From: Oceanobacillus zhaokaii | GTDB lineage: Bacteria; Bacillota; Bacilli; Bacillales; Amphibacillaceae | Assembly: GCF_003352005.1 (NCBI RefSeq) | Contig: NZ_CP024848.1 | Span: 2,117,001-2,181,000 of the forward strand | DNA length: 64,000 bases | Reading direction: 5' to 3' | Shown here: piece by piece, positions 56,516 through 64,000 of the stretch | Numbering within the stretch: position 1 is the first letter of the stretch | Layout of the letters: every line of letters begins with the position of its first letter | The notes under the pieces: model-generated | What the model saw: the letters and a program-made list of their open reading frames with translations, nothing else | Told to the model about the DNA's origin: nothing | Databases searched by the model: none | Program-made: the position numbers and the translations under genes

Positions 56516-56896
56516 CTATTTCTCTATTCTTGATAATACCCCATTAATAAATTTACCGGATTTGTCATCACCATAAACATTGCCTAATTCAACTGCTTCG
56601 TTGATGGATACGTTTCTTGGTATATCTTCCATATACCGTATTTCATATGTGGCAATTCGTAAGATTGTTTTCTCAACAGCTGCGATACGATCTAATGACC
56701 AGTTTTCAAGATTATTTGTAATAATCGTATCGATTTCGTCCTTCACATTTGTCACGCCTTCAACTAACCCTTTTAAAAATATATTACTTTCTTCTGTCTC
56801 TAAGAATGCTGCAATTGCTTCTTGTGGTTCATTATCATTAATATCTAGTTGGAAAAGGATTTGAAATGCCTTTTCTCTAGCAGTATGTCGATTCAT
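56516..56896 (-). CDS. nusB: Transcription antitermination factor NusB
   Basis: A 126-residue all-helical protein beginning MNRHTAREKAFQILFQLDIN, with WSLDRIAAVEKTILRIATYE and INEAVELGNVYGDDKSGKFI, all characteristic of NusB. It binds boxA RNA with S10 to prevent premature termination in rRNA operons. 126 bases after the Asp23 gene, with a terminator-like hairpin in between. Confidence 0.96.
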   Translation of the reverse strand: MNRHTAREKAFQILFQLDINDNEPQEAIAAFLETEESNIFLKGLVEGVTNVKDEIDTIITNNLENWSLDRIAAVEKTILRIATYEIRYMEDIPRNVSINEAVELGNVYGDDKSGKFINGVLSRIEK

Positions 56897-56986
56897 CGTT
56901 CATTGCTCCCTTATCGTTCTCTTTCAAATAATAACATGATTAAGAAGGCAATGCTAGATTGTGTAATCAGCGACTGCCTAAAAATG

Positions 56987-57020
56987 ATAGAGGTCAAAAG
57001 ATACAATCTTTTGACCTCCA
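56987..57020 (-). terminator. Terminator after yqhY
   Basis: GAGGTCAAAAGAT and ATCTTTTGACCTC form a perfect 13-bp stem with a 3-base loop; on the minus strand a T-rich ATCATTTTT follows. It lies just after the yqhY stop. Confidence 0.75.
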
Positions 57021-57022
57021 AC

Positions 57023-57418
57023 TTATTCTTCTACATCTGTAGAATCTTTACCTTCCATTTGAATCCCGACAACATGAATATTTATCTCTTCTATTTCAAT
57101 TGCTGTCATGTTAATTAAAGTTTGTCTAATATTCGTTTGGATTTCTTGAGCTACAAGTGGGATGGAAACACCGAAATGTAAGATGACACAGAGATCAATA
57201 GTAACTCCACTCTCTGTTAATTCTACTTTAACACCTTTACTATGCGGTTTTTTCCCCAAACGTTCCGCAACACCTGAAGCAAAATTACCTCTCATTGCAT
57301 AAAGCCCTTTTACTTCTGCAGCAGCTATTCCAGCAATTACTTCTATGACCTCTGGAGCAATTTCTACTTTTCCTAATGCATCATTGTCACTAACGCTTAA
57401 TAATGTTTGTTCAGACAT
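57023..57418 (-). CDS. yqhY: Asp23/Gls24 family protein YqhY
   Basis: A 131-residue Asp23-family protein: GKVEIAPEVIEVIAGIAAAE and VKGLYAMRGNFASG at the start, then a beta-rich core (GVTIDLCVILHFGVSI). In B. subtilis YqhY is encoded with accBC and loss of it perturbs acetyl-CoA carboxylase activity. GGAGTGATCGA precedes the ATG; 33 bases after accC, so probably in the same operon. Confidence 0.93.
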   Translation of the reverse strand: MSEQTLLSVSDNDALGKVEIAPEVIEVIAGIAAAEVKGLYAMRGNFASGVAERLGKKPHSKGVKVELTESGVTIDLCVILHFGVSIPLVAQEIQTNIRQTLINMTAIEIEEINIHVVGIQMEGKDSTDVEE

Positions 57419-57451
57419 TCGATCACTCCTTATTTATGAGAATTCACGAAT

Positions 57452-58807
57452 TTACTTCTTTTCAACTATTGGATTCTCTTCCAAGAAGTTCGTGTTGAAA
57501 TCACCTTTTAGAAATATTTCATTGTCCATAATTAAACTATGGAAGGGAATCGTTGTATGCACACCTTCAATGACAAATTCATCTAGTGCGCGTTTCATTC
57601 GACTTACGACCTCTTCACGAGTCGAACCATAAGTTATTAATTTTGCAATCATGGAATCATAATACGGTGGTATCTTATAACCAGTATATGCTGCTGAATC
57701 AACTCTAACCCCATATCCACCAGGTGCTAGATACATATCAATTGTACCTGCTGATGGCATGAAGTTTTTAAAAGGATTTTCAGCATTTATTCTGCATTCC
57801 ATTGCAAATCCATTAAATTCGATATCTTCTTGCTTAATTGAAAGTTCCTCATTATTAGCAATATTAATTTGTTCTTTAATTAAGTCAACCCCAGTTACCA
57901 TTTCTGTGATTGGGTGTTCAACTTGAATTCTCGTATTCATTTCCATGAAGTAGAATTGTTTCGATTTACGGTCGAAAATGTATTCAATCGTTCCGGCACC
58001 AACATAATTCACAGCTTTTGCAGCTTTTACTGAAGCTTGACCCATTTGTTCTCTTATTTCCGGCGTTAATGCTGGTGATGGAGTTTCTTCAACAAGCTTT
58101 TGCAATCGTCGTTGAATCGTACAATCCCTTTCACCTAAGTGTACTACATTTCCATGGTTATCAGCTAATATTTGTATTTCAACATGACGGAAGTCTTCAA
58201 TAAATTTCTCTATATATACCCCTGGATTACCAAATGCAGTTTCAGCTTCTTTTTGCGTTACTTGAATACCTTTGATTAATTCTTCTTCCGTTCTTGCAAC
58301 TCGAATCCCTTTACCACCGCCACCAGCAGTAGCTTTAATAATTACCGGGAAACCAATACTTCTCGCGATTTCAAGGCCTTCATCATCATTCGCAATAATT
58401 CCATTAGAACCTGGTACGATAGGAACATTCGCATTTTTCATCGTTTCTCTAGCAACATCTTTAATTCCCATCTTTTGAATTGCTTCTGCGCTAGGTCCAA
58501 TAAATGTGATATTACATGCCTTACAAATCTCGGCGAAATCAGCGTTTTCAGCTAAAAATCCATAACCAGGATGGATAGCATCGACATCTGTTAAATTCGC
58601 TACACTGATGATATTCGTGAAATTAAGATAGCTGTCTTTACTTAATTTTGGTCCAATACAATATGCTTCATCTGCTAACTGGACATGTAGAGATTCCTTA
58701 TCTGCTTCTGAATATACGGCTACCGTTTCAATATCGAGCTCTTTGCATGCACGTATAATGCGAACAGCAATCTCACCTCTGTTAGCAATTAACAGTTTCT
58801 TTATCAC
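57452..58807 (-). CDS. accC: Acetyl-CoA carboxylase, biotin carboxylase subunit
   Basis: A 451-residue ATP-grasp enzyme. [20 protein letters not shown], the ATP loop [37 protein letters not shown] and [18 protein letters not shown] are diagnostic. It carboxylates the biotin on AccB using bicarbonate and ATP. It starts at GTG with GGGGATGGAG upstream and follows accB after 13 bases. Confidence 0.96.
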   Translation of the reverse strand: MIKKLLIANRGEIAVRIIRACKELDIETVAVYSEADKESLHVQLADEAYCIGPKLSKDSYLNFTNIISVANLTDVDAIHPGYGFLAENADFAEICKACNITFIGPSAEAIQKMGIKDVARETMKNANVPIVPGSNGIIANDDEGLEIARSIGFPVIIKATAGGGGKGIRVARTEEELIKGIQVTQKEAETAFGNPGVYIEKFIEDFRHVEIQILADNHGNVVHLGERDCTIQRRLQKLVEETPSPALTPEIREQMGQASVKAAKAVNYVGAGTIEYIFDRKSKQFYFMEMNTRIQVEHPITEMVTGVDLIKEQINIANNEELSIKQEDIEFNGFAMECRINAENPFKNFMPSAGTIDMYLAPGGYGVRVDSAAYTGYKIPPYYDSMIAKLITYGSTREEVVSRMKRALDEFVIEGVHTTIPFHSLIMDNEIFLKGDFNTNFLEENPIVEKK

Positions 58808-58820
58808 TTACTCCATCCCC

Positions 58821-59321
58821 TTACTTTGACTTTACTCTGAATAGTGGCTGTCCGTACTCGACAAGCTCACCGTCTTCTACTAATATCTCAACGATTTCAC
58901 CTTTAACTTCAGCTTCAATTTCATTAAATAGCTTCATCGCTTCAACGATACATACTACTGTATCGCTATCTACACTACTACCTTGTGAAACGAACTTTTC
59001 ACTGTCAGGAGATGATTTAGCATAAAATGTACCTACCATTGGGGAAACAATTTCATAATCATAATCTGCTTTTGTATTATCGACTGTACTTGATGCTGCA
59101 GTTACTGGTTCTGCACTCGTTTCTTGAACCGGAGCTTCTACTTTTACACTTTCTTGTTTAATTGGAGCAGATTCATTGCTTACAAGGTCACTAATTACAG
59201 ATTGCTTATTCGCTTCTTTCTTTATTGTAATTGTTGTTCCTTCTGCTTCATATGTGAATTCACTAATAGATGATTTATCAACTTGATTAATTAATTCACG
59301 GATTTCTTCTACTTTCATCAT
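58821..59321 (-). CDS. accB: Acetyl-CoA carboxylase, biotin carboxyl carrier protein
   Basis: A 166-residue protein. The N-terminal helix ([15 protein letters not shown]) is followed by a Ser/Thr/Val/Pro/Ala linker (about 50-85) and the biotinyl domain with the biotin lysine in [21 protein letters not shown] lies 6 bases before the ATG at 59321. The upstream gap of 520 bases (59322-59843) holds a repeat fragment and the spoIIIAH terminator; no gene is visible in it. Confidence 0.95.
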   Translation of the reverse strand: MMKVEEIRELINQVDKSSISEFTYEAEGTTITIKKEANKQSVISDLVSNESAPIKQESVKVEAPVQETSAEPVTAASSTVDNTKADYDYEIVSPMVGTFYAKSSPDSEKFVSQGSSVDSDTVVCIVEAMKLFNEIEAEVKGEIVEILVEDGELVEYGQPLFRVKSK

Positions 59322-59737
59322 ACTTGCCACCTCATTTATTCGTTTTATTATTAAATATTAGAAAAATAAGTTGTTAGCGTTTATGCAACAACCTTATGCA
59401 ATTGAGAAAGTTTTAAAAACCTTCATATCTGCGAAAATTATTATTAGGTACTAATAACTCCTTCTAACATTTTAAAGAAAATAATGGATTACTTCAAGAA
59501 TTAATTCATGATAAGCGCTTTTTCAAACTAATCTAATTTGGTTTTAATTCAGAAGTTACCTTTTTAAGCTTCAGAATCGTAACAAGCAACTCAACCCAAA
59601 TTTCCCCTAAGACTTGTATAAATCTTGAACAGTATTCCTAGAAATTATACCAGTGTTGTAGCTGTAATGCGAATTGTAGTTCAATAAATATAAGCACATG
59701 ATATAAATTATGAACTGTGTATGGTGTTGAGAGCTCA

Positions 59738-59772
59738 CGGGCAAGTACTTCGGAAATACACTGCACTGGGAT
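59738..59772. repeat. Dispersed intergenic repeat, weak fragment (E)
   Basis: ACTTCGGAAATACACTGCAC resembles the left end of the copies at 4324 and 31625 (CGCTCTGAAAATACACTTCG). Only about 30 bases are recognisable. Likely a decayed copy. Confidence 0.35.
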
Positions 59773-59785
59773 TGTGCGAGTGAAA

Positions 59786-59823
59786 ATAAAAAAATCCAGA
59801 TGTTTAATCACAACTGGATTTTC
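59786..59823 (-). terminator. Terminator of the spoIIIA operon
   Basis: AAAATCCAG and CTGGATTTT pair around a 14-base loop, and the minus strand continues TTTTTTTATTTTC. It lies 21 bases after the spoIIIAH stop. Confidence 0.85.
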
Positions 59824-59843
59824 ACTCTATTTTTACTACACTA

Positions 59844-60416
59844 CTATTCTTGATCGGTTGATGGCTGGAAATTCACCTCTGTGGTAACCTCATCACCAAA
59901 CTCGTCTCTCGTCATTTGCATAATATTATCTGCTTCTGTCGCCGATAACTCATCTACTTGGACATGAACATGTACTTTATCATTATCTACTCGCACAAGT
60001 ACATCCTCGTATTCAGCATTACTTAATATTGTATCCTCTAATATCTTCTCTTTTGATGTTGTCGACTGAAGTAAATCGATTTCTTCCTTCGCTTGGTTTT
60101 TCTCACTCACACTGGAACTACTTGCCGCTAATACATCTTCCAGACGTTCAATTTTCATACTCCTGTCTTCGCTCACTTCCATTCGAATAGATGTAAAAAG
60201 TTCATCCTCACTCGAACTCCCAATACCAGTCACTTCGGCTTCTCCATTACTATCTGTAGCCTCAGAATCTGTTGCTACAGATTTATCCTCATTTGTTTGT
60301 CCATTATCAATAAATGCTAAATTATCATTGTTACTGCCACCAAGAATATAATAAACACTCAACACAATCATCAAACTTAGCATTGTCAATAACCAAACTG
60401 TTTGTTTTTTTAACAT
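59844..60416 (-). CDS. spoIIIAH: Stage III sporulation protein AH
   Basis: A 190-residue protein with an N-terminal membrane helix (about 8-26), a Ser/Glu/Asp-rich linker, and a C-terminal YscJ/FliF-like ring-forming domain (SNAEYEDVLVRVDNDKVHVH). It reaches into the intermembrane space and binds SpoIIQ of the forespore, forming the feeding-tube channel. AAAGGAGGATTTTT precedes the ATG. Last gene of the spoIIIA operon. Confidence 0.93.
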   Translation of the reverse strand: MLKKQTVWLLTMLSLMIVLSVYYILGGSNNDNLAFIDNGQTNEDKSVATDSEATDSNGEAEVTGIGSSSEDELFTSIRMEVSEDRSMKIERLEDVLAASSSSVSEKNQAKEEIDLLQSTTSKEKILEDTILSNAEYEDVLVRVDNDKVHVHVQVDELSATEADNIMQMTRDEFGDEVTTEVNFQPSTDQE

Positions 60417-60429
60417 AAAAATCCTCCTT

Positions 60430-61065
60430 TTAGCTCTTTGGCATTACAGAAACTCTATGTGTTGGGACATCAAGTACACGTGATACTGCTTCTACAATCC
60501 AGCTTTTTACTGTAGCATGATCTGCACCCTTCGCTACAACAAACACACCACTAACCTTTGGTCTTTCCGTTTTCACTAATAGCGGGACCTCCTTATCACC
60601 TTGTCTTACAAAGACAATTTGCGATTCTTCAGTACGATCATCGACTTTCCTTGTCCCGCCATTTCGGTCGTTTTCATCTGTTGATTGTTCACCAATAATC
60701 AAATTTTTTTCATAGATATTTACTTTTGTTGATTCAAGATTTACCATGACCTCTGCATCTGTTACACCTTGAATTTTGTTCAACATTCCTTGCAGGTCTT
60801 GTTCATAATTCTTTTCTAATTCTGCGACATCTGATGTTAATGGTGATTCTTCAGCACTTGTCACTTCTATATCTTCAGTTTGTGGACTATTTATAGTTGG
60901 ATCAAGCTCCACCTCTTCTTTGGCAGGTGAGAAAAAATTGCTCAAAATGATAATCATTAAACCAATTAAACCAAGGACAATGATATAACCAGTTTTTTTG
61001 GAAATGGGATGATTACCTCCTGTTGTATCTTTTGTTCGAAAGAAGTTTTTAAATATCTGTTTCAA
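60430..61065 (-). CDS. spoIIIAG: Stage III sporulation protein AG
   Basis: A 211-residue protein with one membrane helix (about 28-46) and a C-terminal ring-building domain of the YscJ/FliF type (VMVNLESTKVNIYEKN, then TERPKVSGVFVVAKGA). SpoIIIAG forms a large ring in the mother-cell membrane of the feeding tube. The start is set at a TTG (LKQIFKNF) that overlaps the spoIIIAF stop and has GGGAGGGAGGG upstream; an earlier TTG lies inside that ribosome site. Confidence 0.92.
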   Translation of the reverse strand: MKQIFKNFFRTKDTTGGNHPISKKTGYIIVLGLIGLMIIILSNFFSPAKEEVELDPTINSPQTEDIEVTSAEESPLTSDVAELEKNYEQDLQGMLNKIQGVTDAEVMVNLESTKVNIYEKNLIIGEQSTDENDRNGGTRKVDDRTEESQIVFVRQGDKEVPLLVKTERPKVSGVFVVAKGADHATVKSWIVEAVSRVLDVPTHRVSVMPKS

Positions 61066-61682
61066 GATGACCCTCCCTCCCAATTTAGTGAGATTTCCTT
61101 GTCATTAAATTCCCATATATTCTCTAGTGTTGTAATTATTCCTTGTTCATTTATACTTCCTTCATTTTGTACTGGGTTATCGGTATTTATTACGACATCT
61201 TCAACGACACTCACAGCTCCCTCCCCATTCTCTAGTTCTGATAAATGTACAATGACTTCATTTAGATTCTCATAGGTTATTTCTTGTTCGGCTGCAAAGA
61301 GGAATTCAATGTTAGTTATCTCTACCTGATATTCCTCGCTAAGAGAATCATTTGCTAAATCTTTTAATTGGACAGCCATTTGTTCTAAAATATATGCATC
61401 TTGAGTAGTTTCTATCTCTTTTTTTTGAAATTTTATTAAATTTCCAAGTGAATCATTATTTATATCTTTGTTAAGTGTTGATTGAATTGAGGATTCAACG
61501 GCTTTTTCTATATCAATATTGAATAAGTAAAAGATAGGTTTTAATAAAATTAAAATCAAGATTAATCCAACAACTAATTTGATATATTTTTTCATGCTTG
61601 TTGCTGGAATCAATAAATCGATAATTGTTGCTAGAATAATAAACAAGATTATTTGAGTGACCCACTCTATAAGAGTATCCAT
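61062..61682 (-). CDS. spoIIIAF: Stage III sporulation protein AF
   Basis: A 206-residue protein with two N-terminal membrane helices (TLIEWVTQIILFIILATIID and a second from LVVGLILILILLKPIF) and a soluble C-terminal half. Matches SpoIIIAF, whose soluble domain also has a ring-building fold. The ATG at 61682 (MDTLIEW) follows AGGATGG and matches the family start; an in-frame ATG three codons upstream abuts the AGG. Confidence 0.9.
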   Translation of the reverse strand: MDTLIEWVTQIILFIILATIIDLLIPATSMKKYIKLVVGLILILILLKPIFYLFNIDIEKAVESSIQSTLNKDINNDSLGNLIKFQKKEIETTQDAYILEQMAVQLKDLANDSLSEEYQVEITNIEFLFAAEQEITYENLNEVIVHLSELENGEGAVSVVEDVVINTDNPVQNEGSINEQGIITTLENIWEFNDKEISLNWEGGSS

Positions 61683-61692
61683 TGTAACCATC

Positions 61693-62868
61693 CTATCGCA
61701 AGAGCAGCGTAATATTACTAGCAATTACAATGATAACAATTGCTAATAGAAACATGAGTGATACTGCTAATAAGCAAGCAAGAATATATAAAATATAATT
61801 ACTAATCGTGTCCAATGTTTTGATCACTGGACCATCACCAATTGGTTGCAATATAGCGGCAACAACTTTATAAATAAGTGCAATAGCAATTACTTTAATT
61901 GCTGGAAACAATGCAAAAAACAGAATAATGACTAAGCCAACAATACCCACAGCATTTTTTAACAATAATGATGCACTTAAAATCGTATCCGCCGCATCTG
62001 TAAAGGTGCGACCAACAACAGGAATAAAGTTTCCCGTTATAAATTTTGCCGTTTTCATCGCAACGCCATCTTGAATTGCACTTGTTGCGCCTTGTACTGA
62101 CATAACACCCAAAAATATTGTCAAAAACACGCCAAGTGTGCCGACACCAACATTTTTTAATAATTTTGCCAAATGGGTTACTTTGTAATTCTCACTTAAA
62201 CTACTTACGATTACTAATAATGCAGATACAAATAGTAATGGTAAAATAAAGTGAGAAGTTATGACACCACTCAAGTTAATAAGCAAGATAATAATCGGAT
62301 GGAAAAAAGAAACGGATACAAGGTTTCCGAACGAAGCCATTAACCCTAATAAAAGTGGGATTAGCGAAATCATGAAGCTGCTCATCGTTGATATTGCTTC
62401 TACCACATAACTAACAGCAACGTAAAAACTATTTAATGCGATAAAAATCAGAACAATATAAACAACAAAATACGCAATTTTACTTACCATGCTTTGCTCA
62501 AATGCAGCATGCATTGTTTGCAATATAATTGAAAATAAAGTGAGCATTAATAACGTTCCTAGTAGTTTTCCATTGAGTATTAATTCATGAAATAAGTACT
62601 CAATAAAACCCAGCGCTATATCTTTAAATGAAAAAGATTCTTGGTTTTTGATCATTTCGTAAATTGAAGTTTTCTCTAAATCAGGTAAATAGTTTCCATA
62701 TTCGTCGACAACTTGACTCCAATAATCTTGAACACTATCTAAGGAGATTTCTTCTAGCAGTGCGTCTTCTACTTCAGTTGTAGATGGATCTGCATATACA
62801 CTTGCTTGTCCACTGAAGAGAAAGAGGAATGTAAGTAGAAATATTACTGCAATTTTATTAGATTTCAT
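61693..62868 (-). CDS. spoIIIAE: Stage III sporulation protein AE
   Basis: A 391-residue membrane protein: signal peptide ending near VYA, a short acidic external region, then about eight membrane helices. ITGNFIPVVGRTFTDAADTI is the strongly conserved SpoIIIAE motif. It is thought to form the membrane core of the feeding-tube complex. 10 bases separate it from spoIIIAF. Confidence 0.94.
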   Translation of the reverse strand: MKSNKIAVIFLLTFLFLFSGQASVYADPSTTEVEDALLEEISLDSVQDYWSQVVDEYGNYLPDLEKTSIYEMIKNQESFSFKDIALGFIEYLFHELILNGKLLGTLLMLTLFSIILQTMHAAFEQSMVSKIAYFVVYIVLIFIALNSFYVAVSYVVEAISTMSSFMISLIPLLLGLMASFGNLVSVSFFHPIIILLINLSGVITSHFILPLLFVSALLVIVSSLSENYKVTHLAKLLKNVGVGTLGVFLTIFLGVMSVQGATSAIQDGVAMKTAKFITGNFIPVVGRTFTDAADTILSASLLLKNAVGIVGLVIILFFALFPAIKVIAIALIYKVVAAILQPIGDGPVIKTLDTISNYILYILACLLAVSLMFLLAIVIIVIASNITLLLR

Positions 62869-62910
62869 TCATCCTAATATCTCCCTTCAGATGAAACATT
62901 TTCTGGTAAT

Positions 62911-63303
62911 TTAACTAGCTGGTAAAAAACTGATAATCGCTTCAATTACTGCTGTAATAATTGGAACTGCTAATAAGAGAATGAAAATCTTTCCAGCAAG
63001 CTCGATATTTTTTGCTACAGCACCTAGTCCAGCTTCTTTTGTTAAACTTGCACCAAGCTCGGCAACATAAGCGATTCCAATAATCTTTAAGATGGTTTCT
63101 AAATACATACCTTGGACATTCGCCTTCTGTCCAAGTGTTTGGATCAATTGAAAGATAACTCCGATTTGATTGATGATGGACATAAATATTATAATTCCTG
63201 TAATTAGGATTAATATAAATGCAAATGAAGCATTAATTTGCTTTAAAATAATATACAATATACTTGCAATTATTCCGAGAATCACAATTTGTAATATATC
63301 CAT
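62911..63303 (-). CDS. spoIIIAD: Stage III sporulation protein AD
   Basis: A 130-residue membrane protein with about four hydrophobic segments; VQGMYLETILKIIGIAYVAE and GASLTKEAGLGAVAKNIELA are characteristic of SpoIIIAD. Part of the mother-cell membrane complex. AGGGGTAATAAAC precedes the ATG. Confidence 0.94.
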   Translation of the reverse strand: MDILQIVILGIIASILYIILKQINASFAFILILITGIIIFMSIINQIGVIFQLIQTLGQKANVQGMYLETILKIIGIAYVAELGASLTKEAGLGAVAKNIELAGKIFILLLAVPIITAVIEAIISFLPAS

Positions 63304-63314
63304 GTTTATTACCC

Positions 63315-63515
63315 CTAGAATAGAAATACGGATTTAATTTGCTGAAATAAATCAGATAGTCCATTAATTACAATAATGAGAACAATAATAAATCCGATTA
63401 AAGTTGCAAATTGCGCAATCTCTTCTTTCCCCATTTGCTTTAATATCGTATGAATCAATGCAACTATAATACCAATGCCGGCAATTTGAAATAAAATCGA
63501 GGCGTCGATAAACAT
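63315..63515 (-). CDS. spoIIIAC: Stage III sporulation protein AC
   Basis: A 66-residue protein with two membrane helices separated by a short polar loop (HTILKQMGKEEIAQFATLIG), typical of SpoIIIAC. GAAAGGGGAGTAAC precedes the ATG. Normal family length. Confidence 0.94.
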   Translation of the reverse strand: MFIDASILFQIAGIGIIVALIHTILKQMGKEEIAQFATLIGFIIVLIIVINGLSDLFQQIKSVFLF

Positions 63516-63533
63516 GGTTACTCCCCTTTCACA

Positions 63534-64000
63534 CTAAATGAGCAATAATACAATAAATATTCCACATAATATACCAATACTTTTAGCGAGCTTACTGTAC
63601 TTATATTGTTCATCCCTTGCATCCTCGAGCTCTCGATCAAGGTGGGTTAAGGATAGCTGAATGTATTTCTGCTGCTGATAGAAATCATGCTGCCCTAATG
63701 TACGACCGAACTGCTTAAGTATTTCTCTTTCGTTTACGCCTAAGCTCGACATTTCCATTAATTTGTTTACATTTTTTTCCCATACCATATGAAAATCGAT
63801 ATGTTCTTTTTTCATGTTATTACCGAGTGTTTCAAAAAAGGTCTTTAACGGGTCTGGTAATTGCATTGCAATAGAGGTAAAAGCATCTTGTAATGGTAAT
63901 TGACTATAGATAATTTCTGCCTCCAGTATTTGCAATGCATTTTTAAGCTGGCGAATATGTTTTGGCCGCTGAGTTAATTTATTGCTCCACTCAAACCCCA
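63534..64000 (-). CDS. spoIIIAB: Stage III sporulation protein AB (5' end outside the window)
   Basis: The frame stays open to the window edge: upstream of an apparent internal TTG at 63935 it reads GFEWSNKLTQRPKHIRQLKN, which is normal SpoIIIAB sequence. About 154 residues are visible. LEAEIIYSQLPLQDAF, a helical middle and a C-terminal membrane helix (GILCGIFIVLLLI) fit the family, which resembles GspF of type II secretion. The gene start and spoIIIAA lie beyond the window. Confidence 0.93.
   Translation of the reverse strand, partial: GFEWSNKLTQRPKHIRQLKNALQILEAEIIYSQLPLQDAFTSIAMQLPDPLKTFFETLGNNMKKEHIDFHMVWEKNVNKLMEMSSLGVNEREILKQFGRTLGQHDFYQQQKYIQLSLTHLDRELEDARDEQYKYSKLAKSIGILCGIFIVLLLI

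Noticed and set aside
63534..63935. Complete short gene for spoIIIAB starting at TTG 63935
   Set aside because: The frame continues upstream to the window edge with typical SpoIIIAB sequence, so the gene is cut by the window and not short.

Overview
The window reads as chromosomal DNA of an AT-rich, endospore-forming member of the Bacillaceae. Gene content, protein similarity by eye and order follow the Bacillus subtilis spoIIIA-to-resE part of the chromosome. The AT richness and the dispersed repeats suggest Oceanobacillus/Virgibacillus-type bacteria; the genus is inferred, the family is well supported. I see no rRNA, tRNA, insertion sequence, prophage or CRISPR array. Most genes lie on the minus strand and are described in transcription order, from high to low coordinates.

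Right part (64000 to 47000, minus): spoIIIAB-AH (feeding-tube complex, 5' end cut by the window edge), accBC with an Asp23 protein, nusB, folD, xseAB, ispA, tlyA, argR/ahrC, recN, spoIVB and spo0A. Next to these, on the plus strand, are a DUF2627 protein and an aspartokinase. Middle (45000 to 27000): the branched-chain 2-oxoacid dehydrogenase cluster bcd-lpdV-bkdAA-bkdAB-bkdB, bacilliredoxin brxB, yqjA, an M20 peptidase and dinB. On the plus strand are a Prli42-type miniprotein, ribonuclease Z and an aldehyde dehydrogenase. Then come yqkB, nudF, an endonuclease-Q-like PHP protein, spoIIM, fur, yqzK and xerD.

Left part (26500 to 1): deoB-pupG-pdp nucleoside salvage, dacF with spoIIAA-spoIIAB-sigF, a shortened spoVA locus (AA, AB, AF only), lysA, ppiB, a small M50 protease, ribT, scpAB, a superoxide dismutase, dacB-spmA-spmB, rluB and resABC-resDE. 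At the far left a cobalamin riboswitch precedes a DUF4430 lipoprotein and an ECF-type S component, followed by the end of a ferredoxin gene.

Much of the window serves sporulation: Spo0A (entry), SigF with its anti-sigma switch, SpoIIIA/SpoIIM/SpoIVB (engulfment and mother cell-forespore signalling), SpoVA (dipicolinate), and DacB/DacF/SpmAB (cortex and core). The rest is housekeeping: fatty acid initiation, folate, DNA repair, cytochrome c maturation and redox control. The main departures from the B. subtilis layout are the riboswitch-controlled lipoprotein/S-component pair, the missing spoVAC-AD-AE block, the missing ptb/buk/bkdR and dxs genes, the endonuclease Q homologue, a consensus PerR box at fur, and a family of degenerate dispersed repeats in the intergenic gaps.
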